Shown here: positions 48,055-56,474 of the stretch, in pieces
Layout: each line of letters starts with the position of its first letter
How positions within the stretch are numbered: the stretch's first letter is position 1
Assembly: GCF_900113455.1 (NCBI RefSeq)
Contig: NZ_FOPI01000006.1
Location: forward strand, 1 to 64,000
Direction of reading: 5' to 3'
Source: Ligilactobacillus ruminis DSM 20403 = NBRC 102161
GTDB taxonomy: Bacteria > Bacillota > Bacilli > Lactobacillales > Lactobacillaceae
DNA: 64,000 nucleotides
Notes under the pieces: generated by a model
Told to the model about the DNA's origin: nothing
Databases searched by the model: none
What the model saw: the letters and a program-made list of their open reading frames with translations, nothing else
Position numbers and translations under genes: made by a program

Positions 48055-48581
48055 CTACCGGTTGCTGATTGTGTAAGCAAAAAAGTAGGTCGTTAAAAAC
48101 CCATGCTGATTATCCATCGTTGCCGCTTCCACCACTTGAAACGGTGCCGACTGTTCACCGTCCTCCGACCAGCGCAACTGAATTCGCTGATTAGCCAAAA
48201 TCACGCGATTATCAAGTTGTCCAGATTCAATTGCATTCGGAAAAGTAAATCCATAATGATCCGGGCGTTCACCGTCATAGGTTCCCACGTAGGTCTGCCC
48301 CCATTCGTTGCTGCCACGCGTGCATAAACTTAACCAGTTGCCAGCGTTTAGTTGCATTCCAACGGGTCGCCGTGACCGTCTCCTTAGCGTCACGACTTTT
48401 TTGAGCCGTCCCAGTGGTAGAACTTGCCCGGTCAGTACTTGCCTGTTTTGATTTTGCCCGCTGCTGACTAGTTTGCAATGCTTCTTGATTGGTGGGCGTT
48501 TCAGTAACTTTAACCTGGTCGTCCCCACAGCCACTCAGTAATAATACCCCCTGCAAATAAGACTCCCCAGCCTTTGCGCAT
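48055..48581 (-). pseudogene. lipoprotein gene (DUF4767-like) with two G-run frameshifts
   Basis: Starting at ATG 48581 behind GGGAGGGG the product begins MRKGWGVLFAG and, after removing one G from a five-G run, continues VLLLSGCGDD, a lipobox. A Ser/Thr/Gln-rich linker follows. After WNATKRWQLVKFMHAW a second five-G run is one base too long; corrected, it reads RMGQTYVGTYDGERPDHYGF, the pattern of DUF4767 lipoproteins. Both errors are +1 in G5, so sequencing error is a real alternative to decay. Role of the family is unknown. Confidence 0.7.
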
Positions 48582-48628
48582 CCGCCTGCCCCTCCCTTTA
48601 ATTATTAATATATTTATATTAAATGTTA

Positions 48629-49555
48629 CTAAAACTGGCCGGAAAAGCAACTTAAAAAACGGCCCGCAAACGGCTGGCAATTAAGGTCGTCTTCGAGTAA
48701 CGCACCCGCGGCAAACTGCGGATTTAACCACTTTGCCGCCCGCGCTAGTTGGTCGTCGGTAGCGTGGCTGATGACGAAGCCGCTAATTTGCTTTTGGGCC
48801 ATGTAAAACTGGCGGACGTCGAAGGTAAAATGATTATCCGCCGGCGCCGTGATCAGCGTGACCTGGCCGCCCTGATTGAGCGCCGCCAAGTTAGCCTGCA
48901 ATGGCACCTTACCGGACGTATCAATGATGTGATCAAACTGCCGGTCGCACTGGGACGCCACCGGTTCGTGGTAATCCAACGTTAACTCGCTTCCCAATTG
49001 CCGACAGCGGTCAAAGTCGCGCGCTGCGGAAGTCGTCGTCACGACCGCCCCTAACTGGTGCGCTAGCTGAATAAACTTACGGCCGACGTTCCCGGCCGCC
49101 ACCTCGATTAGGATGGCCTGCCCGCGGGTTAGTTGCATGACGTCTTGCAACACAATCGCGGCCGTCGCGGCCGAATGGACCGCCGCCACCAGTTGGCGGG
49201 CGTCCACACCGCATGGCACCGGATAAAGCCGGTCGGCAGCAACCGCCACCATTTCGGCGGTCGCCCCCATCCGCCCGTCGTAACCGGCAGAGTTGGTCCA
49301 AACCAAATCACCGACCGCAAATTTAGTCACGCCGGCCGCCACCCGCAGTACCGTGCCGACCAAATCACGGCCGACAACGTGCGGCGTGGCCAGTGCCGTT
49401 TGAAACGCCCCACTACGAACAAAGGTATCGACGTGGTCGACCGCCACGGCCTGCACCCGGACCAGTACCTGATTGGCCCGTAGTTGCGGTTCGTCAATTT
49501 CCCGCAATCGTAACGCTTCCGGCCCACCGAGTTGCTCGAAAGTCACTGCCTGCAT
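48629..49555 (-). CDS. zinc-independent alcohol dehydrogenase / quinone oxidoreductase family
   Basis: 308 residues of the MDR superfamily. N-terminal GroES-like domain (VRVQAVAVDHVDTFVRSG, VGRDLVGTV) and a Rossmann part with AAGNVGRKFIQLAHQLGA near residue 150. Zinc ligands are absent, as in NADPH:quinone reductases (QOR). The end (LEDDLNCQPFAG...) is unlike the usual GKIVL tail, so a late frameshift or different C-terminus is possible. High G+C content like pulA. It reduces quinones or enones with NADPH by family analogy. Confidence 0.75.
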   Translation of the reverse strand: MQAVTFEQLGGPEALRLREIDEPQLRANQVLVRVQAVAVDHVDTFVRSGAFQTALATPHVVGRDLVGTVLRVAAGVTKFAVGDLVWTNSAGYDGRMGATAEMVAVAADRLYPVPCGVDARQLVAAVHSAATAAIVLQDVMQLTRGQAILIEVAAGNVGRKFIQLAHQLGAVVTTTSAARDFDRCRQLGSELTLDYHEPVASQCDRQFDHIIDTSGKVPLQANLAALNQGGQVTLITAPADNHFTFDVRQFYMAQKQISGFVISHATDDQLARAAKWLNPQFAAGALLEDDLNCQPFAGRFLSCFSGQF

Positions 49556-49616
49556 CTAAAAAAACTCCTCTCATCATTTTAATTATATCTGTCCTTGAAT
49601 GGCTCTATAATTTTTC

Positions 49617-49661
49617 TTACTGATGGATGTCAAGTAATACATCCGTCGGTAAGATTTTTTG
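49617..49661 (+). terminator. hairpin at the right edge of the G+C-rich block
   Basis: CTTACTGATGGATG and CATCCGTCGGTAAG pair around a 10-base loop and are followed by six T. No plus-strand gene lies just upstream, so it may be a leftover of the acquired block. Confidence 0.5.
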
Positions 49662-49670
49662 TTTAAAACA

Positions 49671-49701
49671 AAAAAGAGGCCGTTTCCGACCTCTTTTTTT
49701 A
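49671..49701. terminator. terminator of the DUF454 gene
   Basis: AAAAAAGAGG and CCTCTTTTTT around CCGTTTCCGA; works in both directions. Confidence 0.75.
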
Positions 49702-49992
49702 GAGCTTGACTCTGCTTTTTGACAAGCGTTTCATGCCGATTTTTTCTTTTTCATTATTCATGAAGCCCTTTAACCAGCGGTAAACTCTCGTGTTCAGGAG
49801 CCACTTGTGAAACCGCGGCGAAAACTTTGAAAGACTGTACAAAAATGCGAGAAGGAACGGAACTTGCGGCACGATCGGCAAAACAATTCCGTCGATCAAG
49901 AGCAAAAAACTTACGACAGACATCAGCAACCATAATAAGCGACGTACCAAAAAAATCACTCCTTGAAAGTTTTCTCGGATAAAGCGTATCAT
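49699..49992 (-). CDS. DUF454 (YbaN family) inner membrane protein
   Basis: 97 residues. Two close membrane helices around LLWLLMSVVSFLLLIDGIVL, the LPIVPQVPFLLAFLYSLSK loop and SPRFHKWLL correspond to the PxxPTxPF and SxRFxxWL patterns of YbaN/DUF454. The family is small, widespread and without known function. Divergent from the helicase gene that follows. Confidence 0.8.
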   Translation of the reverse strand: MIRFIRENFQGVIFLVRRLLWLLMSVVSFLLLIDGIVLPIVPQVPFLLAFLYSLSKFSPRFHKWLLNTRVYRWLKGFMNNEKEKIGMKRLSKSRVKL

Positions 49993-50054
49993 ATTATTCT
50001 AGAGAAAAGTATTATGAATGAAATAAGAATTTGTTAAGAAAGGGAAATGCTTTC

Positions 50055-52235
50055 ATGGATAAGCTTGCCGAAACGTATCAAAAAGGAATCGCCAAAATCA
50101 AGGCAAAAGATTATCAGCAGGCCATGGCATTTTTTGAGCGCGTTTTTAAAGAAAATGCCGGCTTTTTGTCCGTTTGCTACTACTTGGGCAAGTGCCATTA
50201 TTTTTTGCGGGAATTTGACGAAGCGGAAAAATTTCTTGAACTGCATACGAAAAACGACACGGAGAAAAATCAAGGGCAGGCATGGAAACTGCTGACAAAA
50301 ATTTATGTCAGCAGACAAGACAAGGAAAAAGCAGCGTCTTCTTTGCAGGAGGCATCAGAGCATGGTGCTGAAAAACTTGCCGGCTTAAAGGAGAAAATCG
50401 CAAAAATTGATGAAACTTCTTTTTCAAAAAAGATGCGTTTCAAATTTTTGCAGCTCGCCAAAAACAAGACGCCGATTGCCAAAACGGATCTCAAGGAATA
50501 TGAAAAGGTGAAATTTTTCATCAACGGGATGACCGACGAGCAAAAGAAAAAATTTTGTGACGGCAAGTGGCACGAATTAGAAGTCACGAAGCCAAAAAAG
50601 GTCAAGTTCAAAGGGTTCATGTCGGTTGCGCTTTTGGACGATCGAGGCTATTACAAAAAATACCTGCCTGAAATCGGCAGCTTGTATCTGCGCTCTTCGT
50701 TCAATGATTATTTGGAAGAAGATCGCTTTTTTAAGACAAAGTGGGAGAAGTCAAAGGTTTTTGCGCTTTTGCTGACGAAAATCTTTTCACGTGAGATGAT
50801 CGAAAGACTTTTGCTTCAAAACGACCTGCTCGACACGCAGGCTAAACGTCACCTCAAAGGCTGCGACGATCTGGTTTATTTGAAGAAACAGGGCGAGGTC
50901 ATGCCGCTTTCTTTTGAGCCCGTTTTGGAAAATGCAGAGCAGCTGAGGAAATTCGGCTTTATTTGTGACAAAAATTGCCAAAATACGGTGCACCTTAAAG
51001 AAAAATGTCTGGGCGAACGGTTGATCGAAAAGCTTTTGAAGCAAACGACAAGACAAAAGCTGCCGTTCCGGCATCCTCCAAAAGAATATCGGCCGACAAA
51101 AGAACAGTTCAGGTTTATCCACTGGATCTTTCAAAACAATCATCGCATCATCAGCCTGCTTGGAGTAGGCGGAAGCGGCAAGACGTATACGCTTGGGCAA
51201 ATTTTGGATCATGAGAGGGTTTTGGCGCTTGCACCGACGCACAAAGCACGAATCAATCTGGAAAAGTGCGGTTTCAAGCACAACGAGACGATTCAAAAAG
51301 TGATTTATGAGCTTGAAAACAGTCAAAGCGAGCTGATCGACGGAGACGACTATGACGTTATCGTGATTGACGAAATTTCAATGGTTACGCAAGACATGCT
51401 GAAAACGCTGCTGCAATACGTCGGAAACGACTATCGCTTCATCTTTTTAGGCGATGACAAGCAGCTTCCTCCGGTCAGTCAGGATGAGGATGCGCTTGAA
51501 GTATGCGGCAACGTCATGCAGCTGTTGATTCAATCCGGATCGCACTTTGATTTTCAGGCCAACCTGCGCTGCAAGGATGAACGAGTGCGCATGTTTATTG
51601 CGCAGTGCCGCTATAAGAATACGAAAAACCTCAAGCAGCTGCACGTCTTCAAGCAGTCAAATGCAGACGACATGATTGCTTACAAACTAAAGCACCTGCC
51701 GCTTGAGGACTGCATGATTATTGCTTATCGCAATGCAACGGTCGGCAGAATCAACGAGCAGTTTTTCAAAGTGCTTTCAAAAGACAAACAAAACGTTGTC
51801 CCCTTCGAGTATAAGAACGGTTACGGACGTGGCGGCTTTTTTGTCGGAGCAAAGGTCGTCTTCTACAGAAACGACGATCAGTATCAAAAGTATGGCTATA
51901 CGAACTCTGAATTTGGCAAGATCGTTTCCCTGGAACTTCCGAGCGAAAAGAACAAAAACGGCAAAGTCGTCGTCAAAACGGACCAAAAAGAATATGTGCT
52001 GCCGATTTGGCGCGCCAAAGAAGATTTGCTTTTGGCGTATGCGCTGACGATTCATAAAGCACAAGGAAGCGGCGCCAAACGCGTTTACGTGCTTGAAGCG
52101 GTTGATTACGGACTTGCCTATACGGCGGTTTCCAGAACGAAAAAAGAGCTGTGTTTCGTTGAGATGACGCTTGATGATCTGTGCTTGGCGCTGGAAACTC
52201 CGACACGAGAAAAAGCTAATGTTTATACTTTCTGA
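50055..52235 (+). CDS. TPR-like N-terminus fused to a RecD-type SF1 helicase
   Basis: 727 residues from ATG 50055 behind AAAGGGAAA. The first ~120 residues are TPR-like (YQKGIAKIKAKDYQQAMAFF, CYYLGKCHYFLREFDEAEKF). A middle region of about 230 residues is not recognised. The helicase core starts near residue 370: LGVGGSGKTYTLGQ (Walker A), VIDEISMV (Walker B), GDDKQLPPVSQD, and the UvrD_C-like end TIHKAQGSGAKRVYVL with YTAVSRTKKEL. This is the RecD2/TraA group of 5'-3' DNA helicases. TPR in front is not the usual RecD2 layout, so partner binding is likely but undefined. Confidence 0.72.
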   Translation: MDKLAETYQKGIAKIKAKDYQQAMAFFERVFKENAGFLSVCYYLGKCHYFLREFDEAEKFLELHTKNDTEKNQGQAWKLLTKIYVSRQDKEKAASSLQEASEHGAEKLAGLKEKIAKIDETSFSKKMRFKFLQLAKNKTPIAKTDLKEYEKVKFFINGMTDEQKKKFCDGKWHELEVTKPKKVKFKGFMSVALLDDRGYYKKYLPEIGSLYLRSSFNDYLEEDRFFKTKWEKSKVFALLLTKIFSREMIERLLLQNDLLDTQAKRHLKGCDDLVYLKKQGEVMPLSFEPVLENAEQLRKFGFICDKNCQNTVHLKEKCLGERLIEKLLKQTTRQKLPFRHPPKEYRPTKEQFRFIHWIFQNNHRIISLLGVGGSGKTYTLGQILDHERVLALAPTHKARINLEKCGFKHNETIQKVIYELENSQSELIDGDDYDVIVIDEISMVTQDMLKTLLQYVGNDYRFIFLGDDKQLPPVSQDEDALEVCGNVMQLLIQSGSHFDFQANLRCKDERVRMFIAQCRYKNTKNLKQLHVFKQSNADDMIAYKLKHLPLEDCMIIAYRNATVGRINEQFFKVLSKDKQNVVPFEYKNGYGRGGFFVGAKVVFYRNDDQYQKYGYTNSEFGKIVSLELPSEKNKNGKVVVKTDQKEYVLPIWRAKEDLLLAYALTIHKAQGSGAKRVYVLEAVDYGLAYTAVSRTKKELCFVEMTLDDLCLALETPTREKANVYTF

Positions 52236-52385
52236 AGCCTGATTGCGTGAATTTTTTAATATTCCCGTTCAGGTTGCTTATGACAATGGCGATGTTGAAA
52301 ATTATGGTGACGGAGCAAAGAAGAACCTGGAATTGAAGTTATCTTTTGCAGAAATTCTGGATTAGAGAATATATGTACAAATAAC

Positions 52386-52428
52386 AAAAAGACTCGGGGA
52401 TGCGCTTACATCTTTGCCGAGTCTTTTT
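52386..52428. terminator. terminator behind the helicase gene
   Basis: AAAAAGACTCGG and CCGAGTCTTTTT, 12-base perfect arms around an 18-base loop. Confidence 0.8.
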
Positions 52429-52493
52429 CAGTTTTTCAAACTGTGCTAAAATTGAAAGTGTTTTTACCAAGGAAGATATTTGGAGGAATTGAC

Positions 52494-53873
52494 ATGAGCA
52501 AAGAAGAAGAGCTGAGACAAAGAAGCAGCATTCATTTGTCTCAGAAGCATCAAAAGCATCACAAACATCACATGGCGATGCCTTGGCACGACTTTATTCC
52601 GGATGACGATCATGATTTGGCCAGAGCGGCCAGTCTTCCGGCAAAGGCAGCCGTTGTGGGACGAGTTGGATTGATGATGCTTGCTTGCGGAACCGGAGCA
52701 TGGCGCGTTCGTGATTCAATGAACGTCATGGCCAGGAAATTAGGCCTGGTCTGTTCGGCAGATATCGGATTGATTTCAATCGAGTTCACATGCATCGACA
52801 AGGACGGGCAGTCCTATACGCAAGCCCTGTCTCTTCCGACGACGGGCGTCAATACCGATAAATTGACCCGAATGGAGCATTTTGTCAAAAGAATCAACCG
52901 CAAGGAAACGAAGATGACGCTTGAAGAGATTCATGACGAACTCGACAAGATTCAGAAAACCCCTGGCAATTACAAACCGTATCAAGTCGGCTTGGCATCT
53001 GCGCTTGCATGCTGTGCCTTCGTCTTTTTGCTTGGCGGCGGCATTATTGAAATGATCGGTTCGTTTATCGGAGCCGGATTAGGGAATTATACGAGACGCA
53101 GGATGCTTGACAAGCACATTACGCTTTTGGCGTGCGTGGCAGTCAGCGTAATGGTCGCCTGCCTGTCATATACGCTGTCGTTTCATGTGATGGAGCTTTT
53201 GTTTAACGTTTCGGCCAGACACGAAGCCGGCTATATTGGTGCAATGCTGTTCGTTATCCCGGGATTTCCGTTCATTACGAGCGGCCTTGACATTGCCAAA
53301 ATGGACATGCGCTCAGGTCTTGAGCGACTGGCTCACGCAATCGTCATCATTGGGGTTGCAACGCTTGTCGGCTGGGTAACTGCGCTTGTGGTGCACTTGC
53401 AGCCGGAAAACTTCATGCCGCTTCAATTGACCGTTTTGCAATTGATGTTTTTACGGGTCATTGCCAGTTTTTGCGGGGTCTACGGTTTCTCGATCATGTT
53501 CAATTCGCCGCGCAAAATGGCTTCCATTGCAGGATGCATCGGAGCCGTTGCCAATACGCTTCGCCTTGAGCTGGTTGATTTATGCGGGATGGCGCCCGGC
53601 GTCGCTGCATTTTTCGGCGCCTTGACCGCCGGACTGCTCGCATCATACGTATATAAGAGGATGCACTATCCGCGCATTTCGCTGACGGTGCCTTCAATCG
53701 TCATCATGGTTCCCGGGCTTTACATGTACCGTGCGATCTACAACATCGGCGTCACGTCGATTTCTGACGGGGCATTATGGCTGACGAAGGCGCTTTTGAT
53801 CGTCATGTTCTTGCCGCTCGGACTGATCGTTGCCCGAATCATTACGGATGACAAGTGGAGATATTGCAACTGA
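52494..53873 (+). CDS. threonine/serine exporter family protein (ThrE, fused halves)
   Basis: 459 residues from ATG 52494 behind TGGAGGAA. A His-rich N-tail (HLSQKHQKHHKHHMAM) precedes a cytosolic region with the ThrE signature GRVGLMMLACGTGAWRVRD. Then about ten membrane helices: five in the ThrE half, five in the ThrE_2/DUF3815 half (from PLQLTVLQLMFLRVIASF on). Relatives export threonine and serine with the proton gradient. One chain carries what many Firmicutes split into two genes. The His cluster may bind metal; that is a guess. Confidence 0.82.
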   Translation: MSKEEELRQRSSIHLSQKHQKHHKHHMAMPWHDFIPDDDHDLARAASLPAKAAVVGRVGLMMLACGTGAWRVRDSMNVMARKLGLVCSADIGLISIEFTCIDKDGQSYTQALSLPTTGVNTDKLTRMEHFVKRINRKETKMTLEEIHDELDKIQKTPGNYKPYQVGLASALACCAFVFLLGGGIIEMIGSFIGAGLGNYTRRRMLDKHITLLACVAVSVMVACLSYTLSFHVMELLFNVSARHEAGYIGAMLFVIPGFPFITSGLDIAKMDMRSGLERLAHAIVIIGVATLVGWVTALVVHLQPENFMPLQLTVLQLMFLRVIASFCGVYGFSIMFNSPRKMASIAGCIGAVANTLRLELVDLCGMAPGVAAFFGALTAGLLASYVYKRMHYPRISLTVPSIVIMVPGLYMYRAIYNIGVTSISDGALWLTKALLIVMFLPLGLIVARIITDDKWRYCN

Positions 53874-53884
53874 TTTTTTAAAGC

Positions 53885-53922
53885 AAAAAACCAGGACTCA
53901 TTTTTTGAATCCTGGTTTTTTT
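53885..53922. terminator. bidirectional terminator between thrE-like and uppP
   Basis: AAAAAACCAGGAcTC pairs with GAaTCCTGGTTTTTTT; T-runs on both strands serve the two converging genes. Confidence 0.8.
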
Positions 53923-53957
53923 GTTGTCATCTTAATGAAAAATGCAGTGCCAAAAAT

Positions 53958-54812
53958 CTACTTGATGACCAAGAAGTAAAGCAGCACCAGCAGGCCAAGG
54001 ACGATGCGATACCATCCGAAGACCTTGAAGTCGTGTTTTTTGATATATTGCATCAAGAATTTGATAACGATGATTGATGAAACGAATGCAGTAATCAAAC
54101 CGACGATCAAAATCAAAAGTTCGGCAGGTGAGAAGACGAAACCGAATTTCAACAGCTTGAACAATGAAGCGCCGAACATGACCGGGATTGCCAGGAAGAA
54201 CGTGAACTCTGCGGCAACGGTTCTTGAAACGCCAAGAATCAAGGCACCGACGATCGTTGCGCCTGAACGAGACGTTCCCGGGAAAACAGCGGCAATCAAT
54301 TGGAAGAAACCGATCAAAATAACCGTATAGTATGAAAGCTCGGCAAGCGAACTGATTTTGGCGCGCTTGTTTTTGTGAACCGTTTCGACCCAAATGAACG
54401 CGATCCCGAAAACAATCAGCGCAATCGCAACGCTGACCGGGTTATAGAAAAGTTTTTCAAACGTGTCGTTGAAAGCAACGCCGATAATGCCGGCTGGAAG
54501 GCAGGCAATTACGATTTTGATCCACATGATGATGATGTCTTTGTCGACATAGCGCCAAATTCCGGTCGGAGCCATCGGACCCGTTTGCTTGCTTTTATGG
54601 AACGGCCAGATTTTGTTCCAGTAGATGACGACAACGGCCATGATGGCTCCAACCTGAATGACGACTTCAAACATGCTGTAAAATGATTTTGAAACGTCCA
54701 ATTTGACAAATTGATCAAGCAGGATCATGTGCCCCGTGCTGCTGATTGGAAGCCATTCGGTGATGCCTTCAACAATACCGAACAGGAAGGCTTTGATTAG
54801 TTCAATTATCAT
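53958..54812 (-). CDS. uppP: undecaprenyl-diphosphatase
   Basis: 284 residues from ATG 54812 behind GAAAGGA; a longer frame has no ribosome site and adds a non-homologous tail. GIVEGITEWLPISSTGHMIL near residue 14 holds the conserved Glu and Ser, and FPGTSRSGATI near 170 the catalytic Arg loop. Eight membrane helices. It recycles undecaprenyl pyrophosphate to the carrier lipid for wall synthesis and gives bacitracin tolerance. Confidence 0.95.
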   Translation of the reverse strand: MIIELIKAFLFGIVEGITEWLPISSTGHMILLDQFVKLDVSKSFYSMFEVVIQVGAIMAVVVIYWNKIWPFHKSKQTGPMAPTGIWRYVDKDIIIMWIKIVIACLPAGIIGVAFNDTFEKLFYNPVSVAIALIVFGIAFIWVETVHKNKRAKISSLAELSYYTVILIGFFQLIAAVFPGTSRSGATIVGALILGVSRTVAAEFTFFLAIPVMFGASLFKLLKFGFVFSPAELLILIVGLITAFVSSIIVIKFLMQYIKKHDFKVFGWYRIVLGLLVLLYFLVIK

Positions 54813-54959
54813 TATGATTAAAAGTCCTTTCTGAATATATCTTGATTGATTAACTTCCTTATTATAGTCTATGAAAATATGGCTGACAAGCGTTTGAAAA
54901 GAATGAGCCATAAAGTTTAAGAAATGGTTAGGCAAATCGGAATATGCAGTGTGGCTGTT

Positions 54960-55245
54960 CGACTAATGTGCCAGAATTTCATTCAAGTTTTACGGACAAA
55001 GAGCCAATTTTTATCGATGTGTCCGTAAACGGCAGAGCTTTTGCCAAATGCAGTGCCTGATAAATCAGCGCGCCAAACTATTTTTGGGTAATTTCCATCA
55101 TTGAAGGCGATCGTCCTGCATACGCAAAAAAACCGGATCAGATTTGCGATTGATTGCAAATCATCCGGTTTTTCGATTTAAGACAGAATTTTTTTCCGGC
55201 CTCTTTTAATTTGAGGCAGAGTTTTTTCAAGCCTCATCAAAACAA
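54960..55245 (+). repeat. conserved intergenic repeat, copy B
   Basis: Matches 7550-7850 over about 250 bases with few changes, including ACGGCAG, CTTTTGCCAAATGCAG, CCTGATAAATCAGC, TTTCCATCAT and the final CCGGAT / ATCCGG hairpin. TTTTACGGACA and TGTCCGTAAA arms face each other at its start. The ends of the hairpin serve as terminator for the dehydrogenase gene on the minus strand. No open frame is shared between the two copies. Confidence 0.65.
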
Positions 55246-55253
55246 TTTATGAA

Positions 55254-56171
55254 TCAGTCTTCGAGAGACTTGACCTTTTTTGCGATAAATTCAGCGGAGC
55301 TCTGGAGCTTTTCTTCTTCTTCGGCAGGAAGTTCCGTGTAATTTACCGAAACGACGCCTTCAGCACCGATAACGGCAGGATAGCCGACGTAGCAGCCGTA
55401 CTTTTCAAGGTAGACTGAGGCCGGACATGCAAGGTGCGCATCAGAGAGAACTGCCAAGGCAAGCTTGATGGCACAAGTTGCGATGGCATAACAAGTGTAG
55501 CGCTTGCCTGAGAAGACGAGCCAGCCGCCGCGACGAGCCTGCTTGTCAAGGTCTTCAAGGTCAAGATTGTTTTCTTTGGCAACTTCGGCAATCGGATGGC
55601 CGGCAACTCGAACCGTTGACCATGCCGTAAATTGTGATTCGCCGTGTTCGCCCATGACGTAGCCGGTAACGTTCTTTGGATCCTGATTGAGTGCTTGACC
55701 AACGGCGCGCTGCATGCGTGCCGTGTCAAGGAAGGTCCCTGTACCAAAGACTTGGTTCTTTGGAAGTCCCGTGTACTTTTGGAGCAGCGTTGCGATAACG
55801 TCGCACGGGTTGGAGATGTTGACGATAACGCCGTTGAATCCTGATTCCTTGATCTTTGGACCGACGTCTGCAGCTGCGGCAGTGTTGAAGTTGAATTCTC
55901 CGAAACGATCGCCGTCCAAGGACAATGCGGCGATGTTGCCAAATGCAGTGATGATAATGTCTGCGTCCTTTAATTCGGAATAATCCTGCACCTTGATTTT
56001 CGTATGAGTATCAAGGCGACCAAGAGAGTCGAGCAGATCGTATTGTTCAGCCATGCATTTGTCATCGTTTGAATCAATCAGAACAAGTTCATCAGCCAAA
56101 CCTTTTGTGACAAGAGTATATGCAACGGTTGCGCCAACGTGGCCCAAGCCGATAACGGCAAATTTTCTCAT
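55254..56171 (-). CDS. L-2-hydroxyisocaproate / L-lactate dehydrogenase family
   Basis: 305 residues. NAD-binding FAVIGLGHVGATVAYTL at the start, GDRFGEFNFN, VNISNPCDVI, GTGTFLDTARMQRAV (substrate Arg loop) and GEHGESQFTAWSTV with the catalytic His. The Gly in place of Asn in the coenzyme loop (AFGNIA) and details around residue 95 agree better with the L-HicDH branch of Lactobacillaceae than with true L-lactate dehydrogenase. It reduces branched 2-oxo acids with NADH. Single gene, terminated within repeat B. Confidence 0.82.
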   Translation of the reverse strand: MRKFAVIGLGHVGATVAYTLVTKGLADELVLIDSNDDKCMAEQYDLLDSLGRLDTHTKIKVQDYSELKDADIIITAFGNIAALSLDGDRFGEFNFNTAAAADVGPKIKESGFNGVIVNISNPCDVIATLLQKYTGLPKNQVFGTGTFLDTARMQRAVGQALNQDPKNVTGYVMGEHGESQFTAWSTVRVAGHPIAEVAKENNLDLEDLDKQARRGGWLVFSGKRYTCYAIATCAIKLALAVLSDAHLACPASVYLEKYGCYVGYPAVIGAEGVVSVNYTELPAEEEEKLQSSAEFIAKKVKSLED

Positions 56172-56474
56172 AAAGAAAGCCCCCTATTAATTTATTGATC
56201 TAATTTAGTTAATTATAATCCTCCTTTAATCAAAATTAAAGGGCAAATTCAATCTTTTGACAAAATGTCCGATTTTTAAGTCGCCCGTTGACGATTTAGT
56301 GCCATGCACTGTATTTTCATTGATAAATATATAGGCTGGAAACCCGTCACTTTAGTGATGGGAGGAAAGCCTCGCTCAAGAACCTGAGGCGCTTCTTTTT
56401 TGCCTTTTCCCTTTCCCGACTTTTCCCATATCAATATGATATAATTGATGTATGAAGAAAGCGAGGTGAACCTG

